A DNA stretch of 52,996 nucleotides from contig NZ_JAJDWC010000118.1 of the NCBI RefSeq assembly GCF_022825805.1, forward strand, positions 1 through 52,996, in the 5' to 3' direction. The position numbers were made by a program, and so were the translations under genes. Below, piece by piece: positions 1 through 7,450 of this stretch. Under the pieces are notes generated by a model, which saw only the letters and a list, made by a program, of their open reading frames with translations, made no database searches and was not told the DNA's origin. How positions within the stretch are numbered: position 1 is the first letter of the stretch; every line of letters starts with the position of its first letter. The DNA is from Phaeobacter sp. (GTDB lineage Bacteria; Pseudomonadota; Alphaproteobacteria; Rhodobacterales; Rhodobacteraceae).

Positions 1-54
1 ACCCCTGACCAACTTGTCAGCGGCATCCTTCGATGTTCCGGATCTCTTGTTCAT
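1..54 (-). CDS. IS3-family transposase OrfA, N-terminal fragment at window edge
   Basis: Only the first 18 codons are visible, starting from ATG at 54 and running off the left edge. The peptide begins MNKRSGTSKDAADKLVRG, which matches my memory of the start of IS3-family OrfA proteins in Rhodobacteraceae and rhizobia (a 'TSxxAADKLVxG' start ahead of the HTH). A GGAG ribosome-binding site lies about 8 nt upstream. OrfA supplies the DNA-binding part of the OrfAB transposase that moves the element by copy-out/paste-in transposition. The neighbouring ParB-like gene stops abruptly just upstream of this start, as expected at an IS junction. The family call rests on a short peptide, so it is tentative. 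Confidence 0.55.
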   Translation of the reverse strand, partial: MNKRSGTSKDAADKLVRG

Positions 55-138
55 CTTCGCTCCATAATGGCTTCGATGAACCAGAAATCCTCCGTTGCTC
101 AAACCCTAAATCTATCCGGTAGGTGCTGACGTCAGACA
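1..138 (-). mobile_element. End of an IS3-like insertion sequence (rest lies left of window)
   Basis: Homology of the ParB-like gene to its family breaks off at about 134-140. On the minus strand the DNA then reads TGTCTGACGTCAGCACC, a plausible terminal inverted repeat starting with TG, followed by about 80 bp of untranslated DNA and the start of a transposase-like reading frame. The exact terminus (134 or 138) cannot be fixed without the other end and the target duplication, both of which lie outside the window. Confidence 0.5.
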
Positions 139-419
139 ACAAGACATCGCGCATGTGTCTGACCCTGGTCCTTCAAAACCTCAAGGCGCAGATGCCCATC
201 AAGCAATGTATATTGACCAGCGTTGTAAGGGTCGCGGGACACGACAATAGGTTCAACAAGGCCAATTTCCAGAACAGATGCCGCGATCTGTTTGAACTTA
301 ATGCTGGCCTTCTTTTGCGGGGTGACCACGTAGAGTGGCGCGATCTCCTCGAATGGAAGCGTCACCAGCTCCTGTTCAAAAGCAGCTGCAACCGTCCGTT
401 CTTCCCGGGTCACCGACAT
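132..419 (-). pseudogene. ParB-like N-terminal domain protein, truncated by IS insertion
   Basis: The frame encodes 95 residues with a ParB/Srx-type N-terminal fold: a conserved 'I..SI.EIGLVEPIVV' strand-helix segment and the GHLRLE motif at about residue 75 that corresponds to the nucleotide-binding GxxR box of ParB. Family members are usually much longer, with an HTH and often a RepB C-terminal domain, but this frame ends just after the motif where IS-like DNA begins. ATG at 419 is preceded by GGAGG with a 7 nt spacer and overlaps the end of the upstream ParB/RepB-like gene by 10 nt, so it was the third gene of the recombinase cassette. The product, if made, would be a stump lacking the dimerisation and DNA-binding parts. 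Confidence 0.7.
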
Positions 420-1315
420 GCGGACACCTCCTCGGACTGAGTTAGGCGGTCTGCAACTTGTTTTGGCAGACTGGCCAACCCTTCGGCGCGAAGCAATGTG
501 ACGAAGTTTTCGTCAGCCATCAGCGTCTTGAGCGCTTGTGTCAGAAAAAGCAATTCGCTCCGCGTTGCGCCTGCCTTTCTCAGAAGCACCTTCTTTTTCT
601 CGACATCGTTTTCATAGGTCTTGAGCAGAGTCTCGACAGATAGACTCTTGCGTGGCCGTTCGACAGTGTTCGCGCGACCCTTGCCGTGTTTTTGGCGCGC
701 TTCAACAAGACGCTTGGCTGCAAGGAGTCTTCCGCCGCGCAGGAGCTTTTTCTCATAAGCCTGCCGGAGAACACGTTGCACGCCGACGTCATCCGCGTCC
801 GCAATGTCAACGGCAACACTGACCGGTATCTTACCGCTCTCCACTGCACGCAGGAGGCGATGTTCATGACTTTCCAGAAGCTTAATAACGCCGTGGACGT
901 ACTTCTTGGACAGCTGGGTCTTGGCGGCGATTTCAGCTTCAGAGTATCCCTTTTCCTTGAGGCGCCCAATATCTCGGAGCAAATCCAGCGAATGGTGCTG
1001 CCTGCGCGCCAGATTTTCTACCAGGCTCATTACAAGACAGTCTTCGCTGCTGGCATTGATGACGATCGCCGGGATTTCAGATTGGCCAAGAACCTTGAAT
1101 GCCTCCAGTCGGCCCTGGCCGCAGACCAATTCGTATACCGGCTTGTCTCCGTCTTCAGTCTCACGCGCCGCAACCGTAATGGGTCTTTTCAACCCAAGCT
1201 CCGCGATGTTCGCGGTAATCTCGTCGAAAACCTTTTTGTTCCTGAGCCTTGGGTTGACGACGGTAATTGCATCGACGGGAACAAGAACAGTGTGTCCGAC
1301 CGACGCATGGTCCAT
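410..1315 (-). CDS. ParB/RepB-like partition-family DNA-binding protein
   Basis: The protein has 301 residues. It carries an N-terminal ParB domain with the box 'CGQGRLEAF' near residue 65 and 'SLVENLARR' near residue 105, which is the ParB box II-like segment. A helix-turn-helix follows (AEIAAKTQLSKKYVHGVIKLL, about 125-147), then a basic C-terminal half resembling the plasmid RepB C-terminal family (PF07506 by memory). ATG at 1315 is chosen over GTG at 1318 because GGAGG lies 7 nt upstream and the stop of the recombinase gene overlaps it as TGATG, implying translational coupling. No ParA/RepA ATPase gene is adjacent, so a classical partition role is unlikely. DNA binding linked to the serine recombinase is the more likely job, and this is inference. 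Confidence 0.75.
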   Translation of the reverse strand: MDHASVGHTVLVPVDAITVVNPRLRNKKVFDEITANIAELGLKRPITVAARETEDGDKPVYELVCGQGRLEAFKVLGQSEIPAIVINASSEDCLVMSLVENLARRQHHSLDLLRDIGRLKEKGYSEAEIAAKTQLSKKYVHGVIKLLESHEHRLLRAVESGKIPVSVAVDIADADDVGVQRVLRQAYEKKLLRGGRLLAAKRLVEARQKHGKGRANTVERPRKSLSVETLLKTYENDVEKKKVLLRKAGATRSELLFLTQALKTLMADENFVTLLRAEGLASLPKQVADRLTQSEEVSACR

Positions 1316-2871
1316 CACGCTGCCTCCAGTATTGGCGTACGTGCGGCCATGTCGAAGAAATGCGCCAGGTTGTCGAAGCGGAATGCATCAAGGGACAAAC
1401 CGTTGTTCTCCGCCAAGCGCAGCTTTGATTTGGTCATGTCAAAGGTAGGCAGCAAGTAGTAGTCGAGCGGCGTTCTGTTTGCCTGCCCCATCCTGACGAC
1501 GATGGACATGTCGGGGAGCTGACCGGTGCTCAGGCGAATGTTCCAGCGATACGCGCCCGCGCCTGTTTGCATGCAGCGTGCGATGACAATGGAAACGGTA
1601 AACTCATCGTTGATGATGAGAGTATCTGCATTGTGGCCTTGAGCGACGTCTCCGCCAACGGCTTCGACCCCGGCGATGATGTCCCGGACGATGTCGGAAT
1701 GCAGGCCGCGCAATCGTCTGTTGATCTCAATGTATCGGTAATCTCTGTCAGGCTTGAAGCCGACGAGGCTGTAAGCACGCAACAGGCTACCAAATCTGTT
1801 CTGGTAAGCGCCGCTTGATGGAAGCTTTGGTGCTTCATTGATGACAAAGCCTGAGAGGTAGCCGTTTTCTTCCAGTACCTCCTTTAGCCGATCCAGCATT
1901 TCATCGTCGGACAATACATGTGAACGAGCCGCAATGATTGCTCCGGCAGCGTTGAACAGGTTGGCGTCAACAATTGCTTCAAAGGCAGCAACAGCGCGGA
2001 CCCAGTTTTCCGGATCGTTCTGGACATGGCGTTTCTTGAGTTTGAAGGAGTGGCGGTTCCAGAGATTGTTCCCGATGTATTTTTCGTTGGTCAGAATTTG
2101 ACGCACAACCGCGGGTGACCACTCCCGATCCAGATCAGTTCGGATGCCGCGTCGGTTCAGATCTGACGCAATCTCAGCTTCAGACCAACTATCATTCACA
2201 AACCTCAAGAATATTTGGTTTACTATAGCGACTTCATCAGCCGGACCCGGAACAAGCGTAACCCGGTCGGTTTGAATACTCTTGTGCTCTCCTCGCGACA
2301 GGATGCCCTTGGTACGACCGGCTTCATCGATCAACATGCGCCGCAGCCCGAACCCAGGCGCGCCGCCTTGTCGATAACCCAACTCAATCAGTCGACGCTG
2401 TCCTGCAAAGACCTTTTGCGACAGCTCGCGACTGTATTCGCCAGCCATCGCGCGCTTGACGCCTTTCACAATGGTGGAAACGGGACTTCCGTCGTTTTCG
2501 AATTGCTCGGCGCAGTATTCGACCGAAATGCCCGCCCGTTTGCAGATATACTCATAGTAGGCGCTTTCATCCGCGTCCTGGAAGCGACCCCAACGGCTGA
2601 CATCGTAAACGAGAACAGTTTTGAAATCGGTTTGACCAGTTTCGATGTCGTCGATCAATTGCGATAGGCCTGCGCGGCCTTGAATTCTCAATCCGCTTTT
2701 ACCTGCATCAGAATAGGTTCGGATAATTCTGTAGCCGCGTTCATCGGCATAGCGCTGGATGGCGTCGGCCTGGTTTTCGGTCGAGTAGCGTTGATGCTCT
2801 GTCGACATGCGAACGTACTGGGCTGCGTTCCGGCGTTTGTCTCCGTCTGATTTGTTATTTGGCCAACTCAA
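1315..2871 (-). CDS. Large serine recombinase (resolvase/invertase superfamily)
   Basis: The protein has 518 residues. It begins with a resolvase catalytic domain: YVRMSTEHQ places the nucleophilic serine at residue 23, and 'DVSRWGRFQDADES' is the conserved arginine segment near residue 92. The Recombinase domain follows (about 190-300, including 'GPADEVAIVNQIF' and 'NEKYIGNN'), then a long C-terminal region in which I see no cysteine-rich zinc ribbon. Large serine recombinases integrate or excise elements by site-specific double-strand exchange. The start is TTG at 2871 with GGAGG 9 nt upstream; no ATG precedes the catalytic motif. It is the first gene of the three-gene cassette and overlaps the next gene as TGATG. 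Confidence 0.9.
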   Translation of the reverse strand: MSWPNNKSDGDKRRNAAQYVRMSTEHQRYSTENQADAIQRYADERGYRIIRTYSDAGKSGLRIQGRAGLSQLIDDIETGQTDFKTVLVYDVSRWGRFQDADESAYYEYICKRAGISVEYCAEQFENDGSPVSTIVKGVKRAMAGEYSRELSQKVFAGQRRLIELGYRQGGAPGFGLRRMLIDEAGRTKGILSRGEHKSIQTDRVTLVPGPADEVAIVNQIFLRFVNDSWSEAEIASDLNRRGIRTDLDREWSPAVVRQILTNEKYIGNNLWNRHSFKLKKRHVQNDPENWVRAVAAFEAIVDANLFNAAGAIIAARSHVLSDDEMLDRLKEVLEENGYLSGFVINEAPKLPSSGAYQNRFGSLLRAYSLVGFKPDRDYRYIEINRRLRGLHSDIVRDIIAGVEAVGGDVAQGHNADTLIINDEFTVSIVIARCMQTGAGAYRWNIRLSTGQLPDMSIVVRMGQANRTPLDYYLLPTFDMTKSKLRLAENNGLSLDAFRFDNLAHFFDMAARTPILEAA

Positions 2872-2958
2872 TGACGTGGCCCTCCATATTCAAATTCGTA
2901 ATTTTGCGCAGCTGTTCTGCGATTCCTTTCACGAACTTATCGGAAGGGAGACGGAAAC
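2872..2958. promoter_or_regulatory. Divergent control region between recombinase and HTH gene
   Basis: Eighty-seven base pairs separate the TTG start of the recombinase from the ATG of the small HTH gene. The two genes are transcribed away from each other. Good ribosome-binding sites lie at both ends (GGAGG for the recombinase, GGGAGACGG for the HTH gene). I could not find convincing -35/-10 boxes. The arrangement suggests that the HTH protein may regulate both genes, which is inference. Confidence 0.4.
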
Positions 2959-3339
2959 ATGTTTCATAAAAAGGGCAACATCTTTCATAGAGGCAGCCAG
3001 GATCTGGTTTCGGCTGTAGAATATCGAGAGGCAGTTAGGTCTGCGCTGACCTATGAACTAGGGGGCGCAGGCCGGGCGGCGAAAGCAACTATAAAGTGGA
3101 CAGGAGTAAGCGAAAGGACCGCAAAGAACTGGATAGCCGGTTCATACGGCCCAAGTGGTGAGCATTTGATTGGTTTGATGAAGCACTCGGATAGTGTGAT
3201 GGGCGTGGTTTTGGAGCTAGCTGGACGTCATGAGACTTTGGCAATGCAGCGCGTTGAGATCGTGAGACGGGAACTCAGAGAGGTATTGAGGGTATTGGAC
3301 GCGATCTGCGCTGCTGACGATGCTTCGAGTGAAACCTAG
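2959..3339 (+). CDS. Small putative HTH DNA-binding protein divergent from recombinase
   Basis: The protein has 126 residues. A central segment (about 35-65, 'GRAAKATIKWTGVSERTAKNWIAG') has the layout of a Cro/YdaS-like helix-turn-helix, followed by a helix with 'GEHLIGLMKHSD' and an amphipathic C-terminal helix rich in E and R. ATG at 2959 has GGGAGACGGAAAC directly upstream. I do not recognise a named family. Similar small proteins occur beside recombinases of mobile cassettes, as I recall. Its likely role is transcriptional control of the recombinase-ParB cassette, which is inferred from position and the HTH-like segment. Confidence 0.65.
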   Translation: MFHKKGNIFHRGSQDLVSAVEYREAVRSALTYELGGAGRAAKATIKWTGVSERTAKNWIAGSYGPSGEHLIGLMKHSDSVMGVVLELAGRHETLAMQRVEIVRRELREVLRVLDAICAADDASSET

Positions 3340-3547
3340 CGACAAACAAAGCTCATTTCGGTCTATATGCCCTGCATCAAGTAACCAAGTTTTCTCATCC
3401 ATCGATCGAAAGGGTTGGGATTCTACACGCAGTCAGTGTCAGGCAATGCCGAGGGGGATTTTCAAACGCGAAGACGCGTCATTTGGTTGAGATTTATTGA
3501 GAATTGCCGTGGATTGGGGGTTGCAGCACTTCTTTGTTCGATGAGTT

Positions 3548-3585
3548 GCAAGTTACGTGTCGGAAAATGGCAAGTTAGATGTCGG
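3548..3585. repeat. Two 16-bp direct repeats, candidate transposase-binding sites
   Basis: GCAAGTTACGTGTCGG (3548-3563) and GCAAGTTAGATGTCGG (3570-3585) are direct repeats 22 bp apart with two mismatches. A third partial copy, CTTATATGTCG, lies at 3639-3649. Read on the minus strand they give CGACATCTAACTTGC-like units, which resemble the repeated sites at the ends of TniA/Mu-type (Tn5053/Tn552-like) transposons. No transposase of that type is in the window, so this would be a decayed end. Confidence 0.5.
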
Positions 3586-3594
3586 CGCTATCAG

Positions 3595-3620
3595 GAAACC
3601 CCACAAAACAAGGGGGTTTC
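3595..3620. repeat. Inverted repeat GAAACCCC/GGGGTTTC
   Basis: Perfect 8-bp arms at 3595-3602 and 3613-3620 surround a 10-nt loop. No T tract follows, so it is not a standard intrinsic terminator. It sits among the direct repeats of the putative transposon end. Confidence 0.5.
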
Positions 3621-3726
3621 AGTCGCTAAAAGTGTCACCTTATATGTCGTTCCAGACGATGTGTTGCGAAAGTGCTTGTCAGTTTGCAATGTGATCTGAT
3701 CGGGCTGCAATTTTGACTTCTGAAAG

Positions 3727-3760
3727 GCCACCGCTCCCAAGGGGCGGTGGCTTTTCTTTT
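3727..3760 (+). terminator. Rho-independent terminator
   Basis: GCCACCGC (3727-3734) pairs with GCGGTGGC (3744-3751), followed by TTTTCTTTT. No gene ends just upstream. It may be the original terminator of a chromosomal gene whose body was displaced by the mobile segment, which is inference. Confidence 0.8.
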
Positions 3761-3950
3761 GGGGTGTTTCTGGCGCATGGGTGCTCGCATGGATGTTGTC
3801 GCGTGGATTATGGGGCGTTCGCGGTTTGCGGTTTGAGGTTATGACCGCATCTGTTTCGGTCCTATGCGCTGCGCGTCATCTTATATGCACGCCGCAGTGC
3901 CCACGAATATGTGACGTGACTGGGCGGCCGGGTTGGATAGGGTCGGGGCC

Positions 3951-4781
3951 ATGAAACATCATCTTGCAAAATGCGCGGCGGTCTTTTGGCTCCTCGCGCA
4001 AACCCTGCCTTCACATGCGATGGGGCCGTGGCGGGGCAATGCGGCCCCCTGCGGAGACGCAGTTGCCTGTTCTCTTGGGGAGCGGTCTTATCATGTGAAG
4101 GTGCCGGACGGGTGGGATGGCGTCACCGCGCTCCCGGTTCTGCTGCATTTTCATGGCTGGTCGCGCACGGGTGTGCATGCACAGAAGTCGGATCGCATCG
4201 GGGCATCGACCGACCGGCGGGGGGTGCTACTGGTGACCCCGAATGGGCGCGGGCGCAGTTGGAATTTTTGGACAGCCGACACCGAGGATGTGCCCTTTGC
4301 GGAAGCGGTCCTTGGGGATGTCGCCAATCGCTTTCCCATTGATGCTGAAAGGATATTCGTATCAGGCTATTCATATGGGTCGGCCATGGCCTGGCGATAT
4401 GTATGCCACAGTGGCGCTGATGTTGCGGCCCTGCTAGCGGTGGCGGGCAGCCTGGAGCAGTTTGAAACCTGTGATGAGCAGCCTGCCGAGGTGCGCCATG
4501 TACATGGCCTTGCCGATACGGTCATGGATTTTCCGCTCGGCCCTGGCGGAGACACCACATACCCCGTGTCGCTCTGGCGGCGTGATTTTGACTGCCCCAC
4601 TGAGGGCGCGGATTTGGGACAATGGCAGGTGCGCAGCTTTTTGACCTTCAGCCGCATCGCCTGGGACTGCCCCGAAGGAGACGTGGTTCTGGACCTCCAT
4701 CCTGGCGGGCATTTTGTGCCCCATGGCTGGATTGGGCGGCAATTGGATGAGCTTTTGGGTCTCACCCCGAGCTATCCTTGA
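3951..4781 (+). CDS. Secreted esterase, PHB-depolymerase/LpqC-like alpha/beta hydrolase
   Basis: The protein has 276 residues from ATG at 3951; an in-frame TTG at 3933 would add six residues before a good signal peptide and has no ribosome-binding site. The signal peptide is about MKHHLAKCAAVFWLLAQTLPSHA. The mature protein has an alpha/beta hydrolase fold with LLHFHGWSR (oxyanion region) and nucleophile elbow GYSYGSAM, so the serine lies at about residue 138. A late His in 'HPGGHFVPHGW' completes a likely triad, and several Cys suggest periplasmic disulfides. Relatives are polyhydroxybutyrate depolymerase-like or feruloyl-esterase-like enzymes. The substrate cannot be told from sequence. It lies 89 bp upstream of pheT and may be cotranscribed. 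Confidence 0.8.
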   Translation: MKHHLAKCAAVFWLLAQTLPSHAMGPWRGNAAPCGDAVACSLGERSYHVKVPDGWDGVTALPVLLHFHGWSRTGVHAQKSDRIGASTDRRGVLLVTPNGRGRSWNFWTADTEDVPFAEAVLGDVANRFPIDAERIFVSGYSYGSAMAWRYVCHSGADVAALLAVAGSLEQFETCDEQPAEVRHVHGLADTVMDFPLGPGGDTTYPVSLWRRDFDCPTEGADLGQWQVRSFLTFSRIAWDCPEGDVVLDLHPGGHFVPHGWIGRQLDELLGLTPSYP

Positions 4782-4870
4782 GCCGGAGCCAGCGGCAAGG
4801 CTTGCACATGGGGGCAATCTTTGTCATTGCCTGCTGCAACAGACATGGCTTGCCATAGGATATCGGACCG

Positions 4871-7267
4871 ATGAAATTCACACTTTCCTGGCTGAAAGAT
4901 CACCTGGAGACCGACGCATCGGTCGAGGAAATCACAGAAACCCTGACCGATCTTGGTCTTGAGGTGGAGGCCGTGTCGAACCCTGCCGATCGGCTGAAAG
5001 GGTTCACACTGGGCTATGTTAAGCATGCGGAAAAACATCCGGATGCGGACAAGCTGCGCGTCTGTCAGGTCGATACCGACGAAGGCGAGATGCAGATCAT
5101 TTGTGGCGCGCCGAATGCCCGCGAAGGTATTACCGTGGTGGTGTGTAAGCCAGGCATGTATATTCCGGGTCTCGATATCACCATTGGCGTTGGCAAGATC
5201 CGCGGCGTTGAAAGCTACGGGATGATGGCATCGGAGCGCGAATTGGAGCTGTCCGATGAACACGACGGTATCATCGAGTTGCCATCTGGCGAAGTTGGGG
5301 ATCGCTTCGTTGATTGGCTGGCGGCCAACAGCCCGGCCAAAGTGGATCCTATGATCGAAATCGCAATCACGCCCAACCGTCCTGACGCCCTGGGTGTGCG
5401 CGGCATTGCCCGTGATTTGGCAGCGCGCGGTTTGGGTACGCTCAAGCCGCTGGCGGTCACCCCGATTGAGGGCGGCTATGAAAGCCCGATCAAGGCTGAG
5501 ATCGCAGCCGACACATTGGATGGATGTCCTCTGTTCACCGGCCGTTTGATCCGCGGTGTCAAAAATGGCGCAAGCCCGCAGTGGCTTCAGGATCGTCTGA
5601 CCGCGATTGGTCTGCGCCCGATTTCGACGCTGGTTGATATCACCAACTACTTCACCTTTGATCTGAACCGGCCGTTGCATGTGTTTGATGCCGCCAAAGT
5701 GCAGGGCAATCTGCGCATCCATCGCTCAGAAGGCGGTGAAACGTTGGTGGCGCTGGATGAAAAGGAATACACGCTGCTTCCCGGGCAGATGGTGATTTCC
5801 GACGACAACGGTGCGGAGAGCATTGCAGGCATCATGGGTGGTGCAAACACTGGCTGCACGGAAGAGACCGTTGATGTGTTCCTCGAGAGCGCGTTTTGGG
5901 ATCACATCCAGATCGCGACTGCAGGCCGGGCGCTGAAGATCAATTCTGACGCACGGTATCGGTTTGAACGCGGCGTTGATCCTGAATTCACGCGCGATGG
6001 TCTGGATCTAGCGACACAGATGATCCTTGATCTCTGTGGCGGTGAGCCCTCCAACATTGTCGTTGCGGGATCTGTGCCAGATCATGCACGTGCCTATAAG
6101 CTCGATCCAGAGCGCGTACAGTCGCTGGTGGGCATGGACATCCCAGAGGCTGAGCAGCGTCAGACACTGACCCGGCTGGGTTTCCGGCTTGAAGGCAATA
6201 TGGCTCATGTGCCCAGCTGGCGTCCCGATGTCCTGGGCGAAGCCGATCTGGTGGAAGAGGTCGCGCGGATTGCATCCCTGACCAAATTGGAAGGAAAGCC
6301 GCTGCCTCGCCTGACCGAGGGCGTTCCTGCATCTGTCATGACACCGCAGCAGCGGCGCCAGCAGATGGCGCGCCGCACCTGTGCTGGGCTCGGCTATAAC
6401 GAGGTGGTCAGCTATACCTTCATTGATCAGGCATCCGCTGCGCTGTTTGGGTGCGGGGATGATGCAACGATGCTGGCGAACCCGATTTCGTCTGAAATGT
6501 CGCATATGCGTCCTGCCTTGCTGCCAGGTCTTTTGCAGGCAGCGGCCCGCAATCAGGCACGTGGTTTCGCAGATATGGCCCTGTTCGAAGTTGGGCCCGC
6601 CTTCCACGGGGGTGAACCTGGTGAGCAGCACAATCTGATCTCTGGACTTTTGGTGGGCCGCACCGGGCCAAAGGATGTCCACGGCGCGAGCCGCCCGGTG
6701 GATACCTTTGATGCAAAAGCCGACATCGAAGCGGTGCTGGCGGCAATCGGCGCGCCTGCGAAGGTTCAGATCCTGCGTGGGGCGCAATCCTGGTGGCACC
6801 CTGGCCGTCACGGCAAAATCTGCCTTGGTCCGAAAAAGGTCTTGGGTGTGTTCGGTGAACTGCATCCGAAGGTCCTGACGGAAATGGGCATCAAAGGTGC
6901 GGCAGTTGCCTTCACCATCTGGCCGGATGAGGTGCCATTGCCCCGCAACACTGGCGCCAGCCGTGGTGCTTTGGTGCAGAGCGATCTGCAGGCGGTCGAC
7001 CGGGATTTCGCCTTCGTCGTTGATGATGACGTAGAGGCGCTGACTTTGGTCAATGCTGCAGCAGGCGCAGACAAGGCATTGATCGAAAATGTCCGTGTGT
7101 TCGATGAATTCATCGGTGGCAGCTTGGGTGAGGGCAAAAAATCCCTCGCCATCACGGCCCGTTTGCAGCCGACAGATAAAACACTGACCGAAAAAGATAT
7201 CGAAGCGGTCAGCGACAAGATTGTTGCCAAAGTGACCAAAGCAACCGGCGGCACGCTGCGCAGCTGA
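4871..7267 (+). CDS. pheT: Phenylalanine--tRNA ligase beta subunit
   Basis: The 798-residue length is normal for bacterial PheT. Order of parts: N-terminal start typical of PheT (MKFTLSWLKDHL), EMAP/tRNA-binding domain at about 40-150 ('ICGAPNAREG', 'SYGMMASEREL'), B3/4 editing domain at about 210-380, B5 DNA-binding-like domain at about 400-475, a core region resembling the catalytic fold, and the C-terminal FDX-ACB anticodon-binding domain at about 705-798 ('DRDFAFVVDDDVEA', 'GKKSLAITARLQP'). It pairs with PheS as an alpha2-beta2 enzyme that charges tRNA-Phe and edits Tyr. PheS is not in the window. A strong terminator follows. Confidence 0.98.
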   Translation: MKFTLSWLKDHLETDASVEEITETLTDLGLEVEAVSNPADRLKGFTLGYVKHAEKHPDADKLRVCQVDTDEGEMQIICGAPNAREGITVVVCKPGMYIPGLDITIGVGKIRGVESYGMMASERELELSDEHDGIIELPSGEVGDRFVDWLAANSPAKVDPMIEIAITPNRPDALGVRGIARDLAARGLGTLKPLAVTPIEGGYESPIKAEIAADTLDGCPLFTGRLIRGVKNGASPQWLQDRLTAIGLRPISTLVDITNYFTFDLNRPLHVFDAAKVQGNLRIHRSEGGETLVALDEKEYTLLPGQMVISDDNGAESIAGIMGGANTGCTEETVDVFLESAFWDHIQIATAGRALKINSDARYRFERGVDPEFTRDGLDLATQMILDLCGGEPSNIVVAGSVPDHARAYKLDPERVQSLVGMDIPEAEQRQTLTRLGFRLEGNMAHVPSWRPDVLGEADLVEEVARIASLTKLEGKPLPRLTEGVPASVMTPQQRRQQMARRTCAGLGYNEVVSYTFIDQASAALFGCGDDATMLANPISSEMSHMRPALLPGLLQAAARNQARGFADMALFEVGPAFHGGEPGEQHNLISGLLVGRTGPKDVHGASRPVDTFDAKADIEAVLAAIGAPAKVQILRGAQSWWHPGRHGKICLGPKKVLGVFGELHPKVLTEMGIKGAAVAFTIWPDEVPLPRNTGASRGALVQSDLQAVDRDFAFVVDDDVEALTLVNAAAGADKALIENVRVFDEFIGGSLGEGKKSLAITARLQPTDKTLTEKDIEAVSDKIVAKVTKATGGTLRS

Positions 7268-7292
7268 TCTTCGCTGATATGATGGATTGAAG

Positions 7293-7320
7293 CGCGCCCC
7301 GTTTGGGGCGCGTTTTTTGT
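7293..7320 (+). terminator. Rho-independent terminator of pheT
   Basis: CGCGCCCC (7293-7300) and GGGGCGCG (7305-7312) form a stem with a GTTT loop, followed by TTTTTT. It lies 25 bp after the pheT stop. Confidence 0.9.
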
Positions 7321-7450
7321 TTTGGCCCCTCTGCGCTGAACATGCGGTGGACGCCCCCCGGATCCTGAGGGATACTTGGCCGATGCCAAGACACAGCAAA
7401 GACGCCAGCGCAGGCCAGCAGGCAACCGCTGACGCAGGGAAAGGAAACGC

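Larger units (their letters stand above)
3340..3726. other. Gene-poor stretch with possible remnant of a transposon end
   Basis: No convincing gene lies here. A 94-codon open frame at 3415-3699 has no ribosome-binding site and biased, Cys/Arg-rich composition, so I leave it out. The stretch is AT-richer than the flanking genes. It holds direct repeats with the core ATGTCG or GTGTCG (listed separately), a GAAACCCC/GGGGTTTC inverted repeat at 3595-3620, and a terminator at its right end. Confidence 0.5.

Noticed and set aside
410-1315. Reading the ParB/RepB-like gene as part of a repABC replicon
   Set aside because: No repA or repC is adjacent and the neighbours are chromosomal; the gene is coupled to a recombinase.
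686-1459. Long plus-strand open frames opposite the ParB/RepB and recombinase genes
   Set aside because: Antisense shadows of well-supported genes; no ribosome-binding site or family resemblance.
3415-3699. 94-codon plus-strand frame in the gap after the HTH gene
   Set aside because: No ribosome-binding site, odd Cys/Arg-rich composition, and it runs through direct and inverted repeats that explain the region better.
4772-5722. 316-codon minus-strand frame inside pheT
   Set aside because: Mirror frame of pheT, common in GC-rich coding DNA.
6008-7399. 463-codon minus-strand frame opposite the 3' half of pheT
   Set aside because: Runs through the pheT terminator and has no recognisable domain; an antisense artefact.
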